A stretch of 64,000 nucleotides of DNA from Thermoanaerobaculia bacterium (GTDB lineage: Bacteria; Acidobacteriota; Thermoanaerobaculia; UBA5066), in the NCBI GenBank assembly GCA_022071945.1, contig JAJVIN010000017.1:153857-217856 (forward strand), in the 5' to 3' direction. Positions 48,013 through 57,709 of the stretch are shown one piece after another. The notes under the pieces were generated by a model. The model made no database searches and was not told the origin of the DNA. It saw only the letters and a list, made by a program, of their open reading frames with translations. The number at the start of each line of letters is the position of its first letter. The first letter of the stretch is position 1. The position numbers and the translations under genes are program-made.

Positions 48013-50529
48013 GTGGTTTTCGAGCAGATTCGAAAAGGTCTGAAGCAGGAACCGCCCGTGATCGGGCTCCTCAAGCAGCACAAGTGGGCGAGCGACGCCC
48101 AGAAACAAGACCTCATCCAGAAGTTCATGGCCCTCCCGAACTTGGAGGTCGAAGACCTCGTCTGGACGGCCACGGACCAGACGCCGGAGATCCGCTCCGC
48201 CGGGCTTCAGCTCCTCAAGAGGCAGGATCCCAAGGCCGCGCTCCCCGCCCTGACGCCCCTTCTGAGGACCCGCTCCGAGGCCGTCCGCAGGGCGGTCCAG
48301 AAGTTCATCAAGGACGTAGCGGGCGAAGGCCTGGCGGCCTTCCTGCACGAGCAATCGGAAAGAGGAGACGACTTCACCCGTCTCGCCGTGATCGATCTCT
48401 CGCGGGACCTCCCCCCCGAGCGGGCCTTCCCGATCCTGAAGAAGATCATTCCGGATCCGCATCCGGTGCTCCGCTCGAGGGCCCTGAAGGCCATCAGCGA
48501 ACACTCGACGCCCGCCACCGCCCACCAGGCCGCCAACATCGCACTCCCGCTCCTCCAAGATGATGACGAGGAGATCCGCCTCGCGGCTCTCGCCGTCTTG
48601 GAGAAGAACCCCTCCGAGAACCTGATCACCCACGTCCTCGGAATGGCCCGGTCGACGAGCACCCGCGTCATCGAGACGGCTTTCGTGAGCCTCTCGAGGC
48701 TCCTGCCGACGGCGCAGAAGGACCACACGGGCGATATCTTGCCTCTCCTCGGCGACGGGAACGCCGCGGTCAGGAAGGGAGCGCTCGGCCTCCTGGCGAA
48801 GATGCCACCGGACCGGGTCTCCCTGGAGTTCGTCAAGACCTACAAGGACTCGTATTCCTGGGTCCGCGACCGCGCCATGGCGGCTGCCTCCGAGGGGATG
48901 CCGAATTTCGTTCCCCTGCTCCTGCAGCTGTCGCGGCACCCGGATCCCGCGGTGGCCGAGGGGGCCCTGGAGATGAGCCTCTCGGTCGACGATGCCCGGG
49001 CGATTCCCGTCTGGCTCTACCTCCTCAGGCACCCGGACTGGTGGACGAGAAGCTGCGCGGTCGAGTGCCTCGGAAAGCACGGCGCGGGGCGGGAAGACGT
49101 CCTCAACGCCCTTCTCGCCATGCTTCAGGACCCCGAGATCGCGATGGGAGCCGCCGCCGCGCTCGGCCAGCTCGCCGACCCGAGGTCGGTCAATCATCTC
49201 TTCCAGCTCTTCCAGAAAGCCCAGCCCCACCCGGACGATCAGGTGGAGATCCTGGACTCCATGGCGGCCGTGGGGGCGAAGGTGCCACAGATGGGGCCCT
49301 GGATGGCGCAGCTGGCGGCCAACACGGCGGTCGACATGAGGGTTCGCGAGAAGGCCCGCCGGCTCGTCGGCAAGCTGCAGGGCGACGCCGCCCGAGACGC
49401 GATCCCGCGGGTCGTCTTCACCCCGAAATCGGTCGACCTCTCGGCGATTGCGGAACCGAAGCTGATCGATTTCCTCGCCGACCTCGTCGCCAAGGGCGGG
49501 TCGGACTTCCACATCGCGACCGGCTTTCAGCCTCACCGCCGGATCCACGGGATCCTCGAGCCTGTCGAGGCTCCCGTCATCTCGGCCGAACGGGCCGAGA
49601 CCCTCCTTCGAGAGGTCCTCTCTGATGAGGAGTGGCAGACGTTCATGAGGGAACGCCAGCTGGACGTCTGTCTGAAGATCCAGGGTCTCGGCCGGTTCCG
49701 CGCCAACTTCTTCTCGCAGCGGGCCGGACTGGATGCCTCGTTCCGGGCGATCCCGCAAAACCTCCCGATCCTCGAGGAGATCGGCCTGCCCGAATCCGTC
49801 TGGGAGGTCACCCGCTTCACGCAGGGCCTCGTCCTCGTCACCGGACCGGCGGGATGCGGGAAGTCCACGACACTCGCGGCCCTCGTGAACAAGGTGAACG
49901 AGACGCGCGCCGGCCACATCATCACGATCGAGGACCCCATCGAGTTCATCCACCCGAACAAGGAGTCGCTCGTCAACCAGCGCCAGGTTCCTCACCACAC
50001 CGCATCGTTCGCCCGGGCGCTGAAAGCCGCGCTCCGCGAGGACCCGGACGTCATCATGGTCGGAGAGATGCGCGACCTCGAAACGATCGCGCTCGCCATC
50101 TCCGCCTCCGAGACGGGACACCTCGTGTTCGGCACCCTCTCGACGACGACCGCCACCGCGACCATGGATCGCGTCATCAACTCCTTCCCCGCCGGACAGC
50201 AGGGACAGATCCGCTCGATGATCTCCGAGTCGCTCAAGGCCGTCATCTCGCAGGCTCTCCTCCCGAGGCGGGGGGGCTACGGCCGCGTCGCCGCTTTCGA
50301 GATCCTCCGGAACAACGCCGCGGTCGCGGCCATGGTGCGCGACGGCAAGAACTACCAGCTCCCCTCGATCCTCCAGACCGGACAGCTCTCGGGAATGAAC
50401 ACGATGGACCAGGCGCTCCTGAAGCTCATCGACGAGGGGAAGATCACCCCCGAGGTCGGGATGGACCGCGCCGTCAAAAAGGAACCGTTCGAGAAAATGA
50501 TGCAGGAAGAGAGGCTTGCGTTGGCATGA
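48013..50529 (+). CDS. HEAT-repeat-PilT fusion ATPase
   Basis: The start is GTG 48013, with GGAGG 7 bases upstream; ATG 47989 in the same frame lacks a ribosome site. The product is 838 residues. Residues about 1-455 are HEAT repeats (for example PEIRSAGLQLLKRQDPKAAL). A PilT N-terminal domain (about 470-590; GGSDFHIATG) and a RecA-like ATPase core follow. The core has Walker A GPAGCGKST (about 611) and Walker B MVGEMRDLE (about 680), then QIRSMISESLKAVISQALL. The His-box reads GTLSTTTATATMDR, with Ser where PilT has the conserved His of GTLHT. PilT ATPases power pilus retraction; this fused form may be regulatory or altered. It is coupled to a canonical pilT by ATGA. Confidence 0.82.
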   Translation: MVFEQIRKGLKQEPPVIGLLKQHKWASDAQKQDLIQKFMALPNLEVEDLVWTATDQTPEIRSAGLQLLKRQDPKAALPALTPLLRTRSEAVRRAVQKFIKDVAGEGLAAFLHEQSERGDDFTRLAVIDLSRDLPPERAFPILKKIIPDPHPVLRSRALKAISEHSTPATAHQAANIALPLLQDDDEEIRLAALAVLEKNPSENLITHVLGMARSTSTRVIETAFVSLSRLLPTAQKDHTGDILPLLGDGNAAVRKGALGLLAKMPPDRVSLEFVKTYKDSYSWVRDRAMAAASEGMPNFVPLLLQLSRHPDPAVAEGALEMSLSVDDARAIPVWLYLLRHPDWWTRSCAVECLGKHGAGREDVLNALLAMLQDPEIAMGAAAALGQLADPRSVNHLFQLFQKAQPHPDDQVEILDSMAAVGAKVPQMGPWMAQLAANTAVDMRVREKARRLVGKLQGDAARDAIPRVVFTPKSVDLSAIAEPKLIDFLADLVAKGGSDFHIATGFQPHRRIHGILEPVEAPVISAERAETLLREVLSDEEWQTFMRERQLDVCLKIQGLGRFRANFFSQRAGLDASFRAIPQNLPILEEIGLPESVWEVTRFTQGLVLVTGPAGCGKSTTLAALVNKVNETRAGHIITIEDPIEFIHPNKESLVNQRQVPHHTASFARALKAALREDPDVIMVGEMRDLETIALAISASETGHLVFGTLSTTTATATMDRVINSFPAGQQGQIRSMISESLKAVISQALLPRRGGYGRVAAFEILRNNAAVAAMVRDGKNYQLPSILQTGQLSGMNTMDQALLKLIDEGKITPEVGMDRAVKKEPFEKMMQEERLALA

Positions 50530-51656
50530 GCAGCGCCCCGCCCCTGAAGGCCAAGCACGAGAACAAGATCGACTCCCTGCTCCACGTCGTCCTCGAGAAG
50601 AAGGCCTCCGACCTCCACCTGGCCGTCGGGTCCCCCCCGATGATCCGGGTAGACGGTGAGATGGAGCGGATCCGCTGGAAAACCCTGACGGAAGCGGACT
50701 ACGAGAACCTCATGATCCCGATCGCTCCCCCCAATCTCTTCGAGGACTGGAAGGCGACGGGGGACGCAGACTTCGCGTACGCGATGGGGAACCGCGCGCG
50801 ATTCCGCGTCAACATGTTGAAGCAGGAGCACGGTCCGGCGGCCGTCATGCGAATGATCCCGCCCCGGGTTCTCTCGTGCGAGGAGCTTGGCATGCCGCCC
50901 CTCGTCTCCTCGATGGCCAGGCTCGAGAGAGGCCTCTGCCTCGTCACCGGCCCGACCGGTAGCGGCAAGTCGACGACCCTCGCCTCCATCCTCGACAAGG
51001 TCAACAAGACCCGGCCCGTCCACATCATCACGATCGAGGACCCCGTCGAGTTCGTCCACGTCTCGCAGAAGGCCATCGTCACCCACCGCGAGCTGGGACC
51101 CGACACCCCGACGTTCGCGTCGGCGGTCAAGGCCGCCCTTCGCGAGGATCCCGACATCGTCCTCGTCGGCGAGCTCCGTGATCTCGAGACGATGTCGATG
51201 GCTCTTCGGGCCGCCGAGACGGGGCTCCTGGTCTTCGGGACCCTCCACACCAACTCCGCGGCCAAGGCCGTCGACCGCCTCATCGACGGGTTTCCGCCGG
51301 AGGAGCAAGAACAGGCCAGGACCGTCCTCGCCGACGTGCTGAAGGCCGTCGTGGCCCAAGTCCTCCTCAAGAGAAAGGGTGGCGGCCGGGTTCCGTCCTA
51401 CGAAGTCCTCAGGGGGAACGCCGCCGTCTCGAATTGCATCCGCGAGGGAAAGACCGGAACGATCAACTCGATGATGCAGACGGGCCGGAACCAGGGAATG
51501 GTGGCGATGGACCAGTACCTTTCCGACTTGGTCCTGTCGGATTCCGTCTTCTTCGACGAGGCCTACGACAAGGCCCTCGACAAGGAGAGCTTCAAGAAGA
51601 CCGTCGAGAAGAGGAAACAGGAGCGGGAAAAAGACCCGTCGATCGCGGCGTCCTGA
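50526..51656 (+). CDS. pilT: PilT retraction ATPase
   Basis: The product is 376 residues, from an ATG overlapping the previous stop. It has SDLHLAVGSPPMIRVDGE (PilT N-domain), Walker A GPTGSGKST (about 142), ITIEDPVEF Asp box, Walker B LVGELRDLE and an intact His-box GTLHTNSAAKAVDR. It should hexamerise at the pilus base and depolymerise the pilus. Paired with the HEAT-PilT protein, it may be the active member of the pair. The C-terminal Lys/Glu-rich tail is usual for PilT/PilU. Confidence 0.9.
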   Translation: MSSAPPLKAKHENKIDSLLHVVLEKKASDLHLAVGSPPMIRVDGEMERIRWKTLTEADYENLMIPIAPPNLFEDWKATGDADFAYAMGNRARFRVNMLKQEHGPAAVMRMIPPRVLSCEELGMPPLVSSMARLERGLCLVTGPTGSGKSTTLASILDKVNKTRPVHIITIEDPVEFVHVSQKAIVTHRELGPDTPTFASAVKAALREDPDIVLVGELRDLETMSMALRAAETGLLVFGTLHTNSAAKAVDRLIDGFPPEEQEQARTVLADVLKAVVAQVLLKRKGGGRVPSYEVLRGNAAVSNCIREGKTGTINSMMQTGRNQGMVAMDQYLSDLVLSDSVFFDEAYDKALDKESFKKTVEKRKQEREKDPSIAAS

Positions 51657-51687
51657 GGGTCGCGGCGTCCGGTGGGTCGCGGGGCTC

Positions 51688-53535
51688 CTACTTCGGGCTG
51701 GAGGGGTCCTGACCAGTCAGAGGCAGCTTCAGGACGAACCGCGCCCCGCCGAGCTCCTGGGAAGACTCGGCCACAACCGAGCCGCCGTGGAGAGCGGCGA
51801 TCTTGGCGACGAGGGCCAAGCCGAGCCCCGTTCCCGACTCCTTTGTCGAGTAGAACGGGACGAAGAGCTTTCGCTGGTTTTCTCTTGGGATGCCGGGCCC
51901 GTTGTCCTCGACGGCGATCTCCACGCTTTCGTTCCGCGTCTCGACCTTGACGAGGACGCTGAGGCCCTGGGGATTCTCCGAGGCCGCTTCGACGGCGTTC
52001 TTCAGGAGATTCACGAGCGAGCGGCGAAGGAGCGCGGCATCGAGCGGCAAGGTCAGGGGCGAAGCCGGAAGCTCGAGGCGGATCTGGGAATCCGTGGTGT
52101 CCTGCTCCTCGATGACCTCCCGGATCAGGGCGGAGAGGTCTGACGGCTCCGGGTGCATGCGCTCGGGGCGTGCGAAGAGGAGGAAGTCACCGGTGACGCG
52201 GGCGATGTGGTCGCCCTCCTTGCGGATCGCCTCGAGGTAGCGGGAAAGGGCGGGGGCGTCCTTCGTCTGAGAGGCCAGCCGGGCGTACCCCAGGATGGTG
52301 GCTGTCGAGTTCCGGAATTCGTGGGCGATTCCGGCAGACATCTCTCCCAGCGAGGCGAGCTCCCTTTTGAGCGACAGCTCGCGCTCCAGGCGGCGGGTCG
52401 CGGTCCGGTCCTCGAGAAAGATGAGGCTCCCGAGATAGCGGCCCGTCTTGTCGACGACGGGCACCGCCGTCAAGACGACCTGGCGTCCCCAGGTCGAGTC
52501 GGCGAGCGTGAACTCGAGGCCCAGGGTCGGTTTTCCCGACGCGGCCTCTTCCAGGGCCTTTCCGATCGCCGGGAACCGGGCGAAGACGTCGCCGGCCCGG
52601 CGCGAGACCGCCTCCTTTGCCAGGGCGAGCATGTCCAGAGCCGGGACGTTGGCTTCGGCGAGGACGCCCGCGGCGTCGATCACGAGCAGTCCTCCCGGGT
52701 GAGAACGGACGAGGGTTTCGGCCGTGACTTGGAGGGCATCCGCCCTCTCTTTCTCCCGGCGCCGGAGTTCCTCGAGCTCTTCTGTCTTGCGCCTGAGCTC
52801 GACGACGACACGGCCGAACGTCGCGATTGCCTGCTCGGCCTCGTCGGCCCTCCTGGCGTTGGCATCGGCAGGAAGCGAGGGAATGACCTGACCGGCATCC
52901 CGCGCCGTTTCCGCCAGGGCGTCGAGGGGCCTGAAGAGCCTCCTGAGAAACGGGACGACGAGAAGAACGAGGAGAAGGGCCGCCGCCGGGACCACGAGAG
53001 AGAAGACGGCCGAGCTTCGCCTGACGAAGTGGACGGCCCCGCCCTCGAACCCGGTCCGCAGGTAGCCTCCGGAGAGGCGCAGGACGACGAAGACGTTCGG
53101 CCCGCCGCTGTCCTTCTCGTCGAGCCACGCCTTGACGCCGGAGGCATCGGGGACCTCCGGGGCCGGCAGACTCGCGGGACTTCTCGAGGCGTCGGGCAGC
53201 GTGCCGGCCACGAACTGGCGTGCTCCGCCTGGCTCGTAGAGGGACGCCTGACGGGCACCGGCGGCTCTCAGGAGGAGAGAGATCCGGGGGTCCTCGGTAA
53301 AGGGATCGGCTCCGGGCCTTCCCGTCTCGACCCTCTCCGCCACCACCCGTGTGGAGGCCACGAGCCGGTCCAGGGCTTCGCGCTCGGAGAACTCCGCGAG
53401 GTTGCGGTAGGCCACGAGAAGGACTCCCGCCAGGAAGAGGAGGAAGAGGAGCCCGCCGATGATGAAGTTCCGGACCTCTCGCTCGAAGCGCCGCGGGCTC
53501 GCCGGGACGGGGCGGGACGCTCCCGTGCCGCTCAC
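51688..53535 (-). CDS. membrane sensor histidine kinase (PilS-like candidate)
   Basis: The product is 615 residues, starting at a GTG that overlaps the prepilin peptidase stop (GTGA). TM1 is about 24-43, a periplasmic sensor about 45-175, and TM2 about 177-197. A HAMP-like linker, a PAS domain (about 275-385) and HisKA (H405 in GIAHEFRNS) follow. The ATPase domain has N-box NLLKNAVEAA, DNGPGIP and GTGLGLAL. It is expected to phosphorylate a response regulator. None is adjacent; the NtrC-type regulator at 16.1-17.5 kb is the only one in the window. PilS identity is inferred from the pilus neighbourhood. Confidence 0.85.
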   Translation of the reverse strand: MSGTGASRPVPASPRRFEREVRNFIIGGLLFLLFLAGVLLVAYRNLAEFSEREALDRLVASTRVVAERVETGRPGADPFTEDPRISLLLRAAGARQASLYEPGGARQFVAGTLPDASRSPASLPAPEVPDASGVKAWLDEKDSGGPNVFVVLRLSGGYLRTGFEGGAVHFVRRSSAVFSLVVPAAALLLVLLVVPFLRRLFRPLDALAETARDAGQVIPSLPADANARRADEAEQAIATFGRVVVELRRKTEELEELRRREKERADALQVTAETLVRSHPGGLLVIDAAGVLAEANVPALDMLALAKEAVSRRAGDVFARFPAIGKALEEAASGKPTLGLEFTLADSTWGRQVVLTAVPVVDKTGRYLGSLIFLEDRTATRRLERELSLKRELASLGEMSAGIAHEFRNSTATILGYARLASQTKDAPALSRYLEAIRKEGDHIARVTGDFLLFARPERMHPEPSDLSALIREVIEEQDTTDSQIRLELPASPLTLPLDAALLRRSLVNLLKNAVEAASENPQGLSVLVKVETRNESVEIAVEDNGPGIPRENQRKLFVPFYSTKESGTGLGLALVAKIAALHGGSVVAESSQELGGARFVLKLPLTGQDPSSPK

Positions 53536-54677
53536 GGCAGAAGCCTGGCTCCGGGTGGAGAGGCGTGAAAGAGAAGAGAGGTCAAGACTGTCCGGCCAAA
53601 CAGGAGAGCCCCGATCGCGCCGGCAGCGAGAAAGACGCCGAACGGGATGTCGACCCTGAAGAGGAACATCCTGAAACCCGCGTCGATCCTCCTGACCTTC
53701 ACCGCGAGAACCCGGAAGAAGCTGTCCCCATCATCGAGGACCAGCCGGCCGCAGTCCGTCCCTTGACCCTTTCGGTCCCGAATTCTGGCCAGCCTGAAGA
53801 GGGCCGCAAGCGGCCGGGCGACGGGGGCCGAACCGAAGATCGATTCCCCGGGCGAGGCCAAGCCCGGAATCGCCGCCCAGCGGCTGCCGGCCGAAAGGAC
53901 CCGGCCATCCGGGGAGAGGGTCGCCCCGGTTCCGGGTCCCTCTGTCCGGCCTTCGGTCCGCCAGACGGCCTCCCTCACCAGCAGCAGGAGGCCCCCAAAA
54001 AGAGCTCCCGAAAACGAGCTGAAGAAGAGGGTGACGAAGACCCCTCCCGCGCCGAGAAAGGCCCCAATCATCCCGATCATCTTCACGTCCCCGAGCCCCA
54101 TCCCCTCGGAGTTGCGCAGGAACTGCCACGACACGCGGACGAACCACAGGACGGCTACCCCGGACGCCGCGCCGAGGAGCGACTCGAAAAGGAAGCTCTC
54201 CCAGAACCTGAAGGGGACTCCCGCCTCGGTCCCGAGGTAATCCCGCAATCCAGCCAGCCCGAGGGCTGCCAGGAGGAGGCCCAGGGTGATCTCGTCCGGC
54301 AAGACCCGATCGAGAAGATCCGTGGCCACGAGGATCAGACAGGCGGTGGCAAGGAGAGCCGCCGAGACCGCCAGGAGGTTCCAGCCGAAGACGAGGCGAG
54401 CCGAGAGGAAGATGGCGCCCGTGAGGAGCTCGATCAGAGGGTACATCCCCGAGATCGGGGCCCGGCAGGACCGGCATTTTCCGCGCAGCAGGAGCCAGGA
54501 GAGAACGGGAATGTTGTCGTAGGGGGCGATCGGATTCCGGCACGCGGGACAGCGGGAGGGAGGAAAGACGATCGACTCTCCCCGGGGAAGGCGGTGAATG
54601 CAGACGTTGGCGAACGAACCGGTCACCAGTCCGAAAACGAAGACCCAAAAAATCAGGGCGATGTCGATGACGTCCAT
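53532..54677 (-). CDS. pilD: prepilin peptidase/N-methyltransferase with long insertion
   Basis: The product is 381 residues, from ATG 54677, which overlaps the upstream stop by one base (TGATG). The methyltransferase zinc motif has C43/C46 and C68/C71. The aspartyl protease residues are D120 (ATDLLDRVLPDE) and D197 in GMGLGDVKM. PilD enzymes are usually 250-300 residues. Here about 110 residues (about 225-335) of Gly/Ser/Arg-rich soluble sequence separate the core from a last membrane helix (IPFGVFLAAGAIGALLFG). It should cleave and methylate the prepilins in this window. It is coupled to the histidine kinase gene. Confidence 0.88.
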   Translation of the reverse strand: MDVIDIALIFWVFVFGLVTGSFANVCIHRLPRGESIVFPPSRCPACRNPIAPYDNIPVLSWLLLRGKCRSCRAPISGMYPLIELLTGAIFLSARLVFGWNLLAVSAALLATACLILVATDLLDRVLPDEITLGLLLAALGLAGLRDYLGTEAGVPFRFWESFLFESLLGAASGVAVLWFVRVSWQFLRNSEGMGLGDVKMIGMIGAFLGAGGVFVTLFFSSFSGALFGGLLLLVREAVWRTEGRTEGPGTGATLSPDGRVLSAGSRWAAIPGLASPGESIFGSAPVARPLAALFRLARIRDRKGQGTDCGRLVLDDGDSFFRVLAVKVRRIDAGFRMFLFRVDIPFGVFLAAGAIGALLFGRTVLTSLLFHASPPGARLLP

Positions 54678-56929
54678 CAGCTCGCCGCTCCCGGTCCCTG
54701 CAGGTAGAGTCCGGCGAAGGTGAGGAGGCAGAGCACCGTGATCCCGGCGCCGATGAGGAAGGAAACCGGGCGGTAGGTCAGGACGACCCGGTGTTCTCCC
54801 GCGGGAACGAACACCCCCATGAACGCGAGGTTGGTCCGCAGGACCGGTTTCGTCTGGCCGTCCACGCGGGCCGTCCACCCTCGATCGTAAGATCGCGTGA
54901 TCACGAGAAACGACACCTCCGAAGCGGATGTCTGGACGGCGAGCTGTTCGTTTTCGTCCTCCAGGACACGGGCGGCCGCGTAGCCGGCTCCCTTTCTCGC
55001 CGAAGCCATGAGGCCCGGCGCCGGAGCGACGAGGGCGAGGTCCTTCTTCAGGAGGTTCTCGCGCATGACGGTGGTGAACACCTCGTCATCCGTGGCCGGC
55101 CGGACAGAAGACACGAAGTAGGCACGAGCGGCGGACCCCGGAATGTCGTACCGGAGGATCCCGCGGTGGGACCGGGCGAGCTTCAGGCTAGGCACGGCGA
55201 CCTGGAAGGGGGTGACGAGGTGGCGAACCCCGGCTAGGGCGAAAACCGTGGTGAGATCGCCTCCGACCAGGGCCGCGCCGAGAAGACGGGTCCGCTTCGG
55301 GTTCGGGATCGGGGAGGCAGACGTCGCCGATGAGATCCGCTCGTAGAGGTTCGTGTAACCAGCGAGGCCGGCCACGGATCTCTGAACCGACTCGGGCGAC
55401 CAGGGCTGTTCTCCCCGCCGGATGAAGGCGGTCAGAAGGCTCGGATCCGAGAGCGCGGGAAAGACTGGTCCCTTCGAAACGCCGAGGTCTCGCATGGCGT
55501 GGGCACGGACGGAGTCGAGGGGAACGAGCTCGAGCGGATCCCGGGCGACGAACGGCAGCGGCAGCGCCACGAGGAGGAGAGCTGCCGGACAGGCCTGCCC
55601 GGGCTTGGGCCACTTCAGGATCCGGGTGGAGGCGACGAGAAGACCAAGGAGGGCCCAGCTTGCGACCACGGCTCCTCCCCTCCACGGATCCCGGCCGACG
55701 ATGAGACCGCCGGCCAGAAGGGTGACGAGGGTCAGGAGACCTGAGAAGGCGGCGACTCCACGGGCAGCCCAGCGGCTCGTTCTCGAGTCGAAGGTCCCGT
55801 AGACCCAGCCATCCAGACCCGCAGCCGCGAAGAATGCGATCGCCAGGTGACAGAAGACGAACCAGCGAGCCGGGAATCGCAGGCCTCTCACGACCCCGAG
55901 GTCGTACAGGAGCGGCATGAGGAGTCCACTGGCGCCGAGGGAGCACAGGAGGCCGGCTCCGGCGAGGAGGGCGAGCGAGAGCAGGAGCCGGCCGCGGCCC
56001 GGAAAACCAGCTCCCGCGGCGACGGCCAAGAAGAAGACCGCGGGCCCAAGGGCAAGGGAGAGGAGGTAGGACCCGCGGCCCGGGATCAGAGTCCGGACTG
56101 CCTCGGCCGTCGGGGGGAGAATGAGGTCACCGAGATCCACGATCCCGACCGGGCGAGTGAGAGCTTCTTCTCGAGTGGCCCCGACGAGCCGGCCGGAATC
56201 GATCAGGAGCTGGACGAAGGGAACCAGGGCGACCGCCGCCAAGCCCAGCGCCAGGAGCCAGCCCAGGAGGAGGCGCTTCCCCGAACCAGACGGCCGGTGA
56301 AGCCTGGTGTCGCCCTCTCCACGAGTCCCATAGGCGATCAGGGCGGCGCTGACCCCGCCGGCCGCCGCCAGGGAGGGCTCGCCGGCGAGGAAGGACAGGG
56401 CGCAAGGAAGCGCGAACGCGGTGATGTTCGCGCCCCGGGCAACGCGGTGCGCCCCGAGAAAGACCCAGGGGAGCCAGGCGGCGGTGCAGGCGTTGTTGTA
56501 GACGGGGAAGAGCGAGAGAAACGCACCCGCTCCGCAGTAGAGCAGCCCCCCCGTCAAGGCAGCCGCCCGGGACGTTCCGAGGCCGTAGAGCCACGCCGCC
56601 ATTCCGGCCGAGGCCAGCGCCATGTGCAGGAGAATGGCGGCGAGGGCCGAGTAAGGCAGGGGGAGCATGAAGACGAGGTCGAGCGGGTAGAAGACGCCCG
56701 TCTGCAGCTGCGCCAGCCACGGCTCCCCGCCACCAGAGAGGGGATTCCAGAGAGCGATCTCGCCGGCGAGCCACCGGCTGGCGGTGTAGTGCTTCATCGG
56801 CCAGAAGAAGTCGATCAGGTCTCCGCGAGCCGGGACCATCCCGAAGAAGACGGGCCACAACAGGACGCCGGCCAGGCTCGCTCCAAGGGCGGCGGCGGCC
56901 AGGGCCGTGCGTCTCGACTCGGAAGGCAT
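54677..56929 (-). CDS. YfhO-like multi-pass membrane protein
   Basis: The product is 750 residues with about twelve membrane helices. The N-terminus has the YfhO layout: DLIDFFWPMKHYTASRWLAGE, then IALWNPLSGGGEPWLAQLQ and PLDLVFML. The C-terminal extracytoplasmic part has the ITRSYDRGWTARVDGQ and FVPAGEHRVVLTYRP segments that occur in this family. YfhO is implicated in glycosylation of lipoteichoic acid and related glycan decoration; here the role is open. It adds to the glycosyltransferase character of the region and is the first gene of a run with pilD and the kinase. No good ribosome site is visible. Confidence 0.75.
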   Translation of the reverse strand: MPSESRRTALAAAALGASLAGVLLWPVFFGMVPARGDLIDFFWPMKHYTASRWLAGEIALWNPLSGGGEPWLAQLQTGVFYPLDLVFMLPLPYSALAAILLHMALASAGMAAWLYGLGTSRAAALTGGLLYCGAGAFLSLFPVYNNACTAAWLPWVFLGAHRVARGANITAFALPCALSFLAGEPSLAAAGGVSAALIAYGTRGEGDTRLHRPSGSGKRLLLGWLLALGLAAVALVPFVQLLIDSGRLVGATREEALTRPVGIVDLGDLILPPTAEAVRTLIPGRGSYLLSLALGPAVFFLAVAAGAGFPGRGRLLLSLALLAGAGLLCSLGASGLLMPLLYDLGVVRGLRFPARWFVFCHLAIAFFAAAGLDGWVYGTFDSRTSRWAARGVAAFSGLLTLVTLLAGGLIVGRDPWRGGAVVASWALLGLLVASTRILKWPKPGQACPAALLLVALPLPFVARDPLELVPLDSVRAHAMRDLGVSKGPVFPALSDPSLLTAFIRRGEQPWSPESVQRSVAGLAGYTNLYERISSATSASPIPNPKRTRLLGAALVGGDLTTVFALAGVRHLVTPFQVAVPSLKLARSHRGILRYDIPGSAARAYFVSSVRPATDDEVFTTVMRENLLKKDLALVAPAPGLMASARKGAGYAAARVLEDENEQLAVQTSASEVSFLVITRSYDRGWTARVDGQTKPVLRTNLAFMGVFVPAGEHRVVLTYRPVSFLIGAGITVLCLLTFAGLYLQGPGAAS

Positions 56930-57052
56930 CGAGACATTCTACTGAGGCCGCCGCGAGCTCCCGCGGAAGGAACTCCTCCCGACCGGCAAGGCCCGACGAG
57001 CCCATGAACGATTTCTGCCCGGGATTCGAACACCACGGGCCGAACAGTCCAG

Positions 57053-57086
57053 AAAAAGCAACCCCCCGGAGGTTCGCTCCGGGGGG
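57053..57086 (-). terminator. intrinsic terminator after the first pilin gene
   Basis: A perfect 10-bp GC stem (57062-57071 / 57077-57086) with a 5-base loop is followed on the minus strand by TTGCTTTTTC. This is the clearest rho-independent terminator in the window. It lies about 50 bases after the pilin TAG. Confidence 0.8.
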
Positions 57087-57136
57087 CAGGCAACCAGACG
57101 AGGCGATTCCCGGGGTGTGGCCCGGGGAACCAAGGC

Positions 57137-57628
57137 CTAGTTCTTCTGGGCGCCCTCGGGGTAGCGGACGAACTGGCCGTCCGTGAAGATGATGTCGTTG
57201 TTGAAGTCGGTCGTCTGACCCGCGTCGACGGTGATCGCCTCGAACGAGCCATCACGTCCGCCGGACTGCAGGAAGTAGTTCGCGCCGTTGTTGCCCGTCC
57301 CGTAGCGGAGCCAGGAGTTCCAGCCGTCGGTGAGAGGCAGGACCTTGATGTAGGTGGGGGCGATGTAGGTGCCGAGCTTGGCGCCGACGGTGTCGGGGGT
57401 CGACGAGAAGGGGACGGACTGAGCCGCGGCCGGCGGGTAGCTGTTGTAGTCCGTTGCGTAGGACTCGATGGCGGTCGCGATGGAGCGCATGTCGCCCATC
57501 GTCCGGCGCTGCTTGGCGCGCTGGATCGCGTTCAGCAGGTTAGGGATGGCGATCGCCACGATGATGCCGATGATCGCCACGACGATCAGCAGCTCGATGA
57601 GTGTGAAACCCTTACGATTCCTGTTCAT
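57137..57628 (-). CDS. pilA: GspG-like major type IV pilin
   Basis: The product is 163 residues, from ATG 57628 with AGGAGG 8 bases upstream. The prepilin site reads RKG^FTLIELLIVVAIIG with Glu at +5. A hydrophobic helix and a helical spine (AIQRAKQRRTM) are followed by a small C-terminal domain with DGWNSWLRYGTG and TDFNNDIIFTDGQFVRYPEG. This short, Cys-free, GspG-like form is typical of acidobacterial pilins. It is followed by a strong terminator, in keeping with high expression. It is paralogous to the adjacent pilin. Confidence 0.85.
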   Translation of the reverse strand: MNRNRKGFTLIELLIVVAIIGIIVAIAIPNLLNAIQRAKQRRTMGDMRSIATAIESYATDYNSYPPAAAQSVPFSSTPDTVGAKLGTYIAPTYIKVLPLTDGWNSWLRYGTGNNGANYFLQSGGRDGSFEAITVDAGQTTDFNNDIIFTDGQFVRYPEGAQKN

Positions 57629-57709
57629 TCTTGAACCTCCTGCCCGCTCGATTCAATTGCCGTGCCGTGCGCGCATTCAGGCACTTGCGAGCCGCCGGCC
57701 CCCGCAACC

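Noticed and set aside
47827..50121. 764-codon minus-strand open frame
   Set aside because: It is antisense to the HEAT-PilT gene, which has Walker motifs and a ribosome site.
53565..54707. Plus-strand open frame rich in Glu/Arg/Pro
   Set aside because: It is antisense to the prepilin peptidase, which has all catalytic residues.
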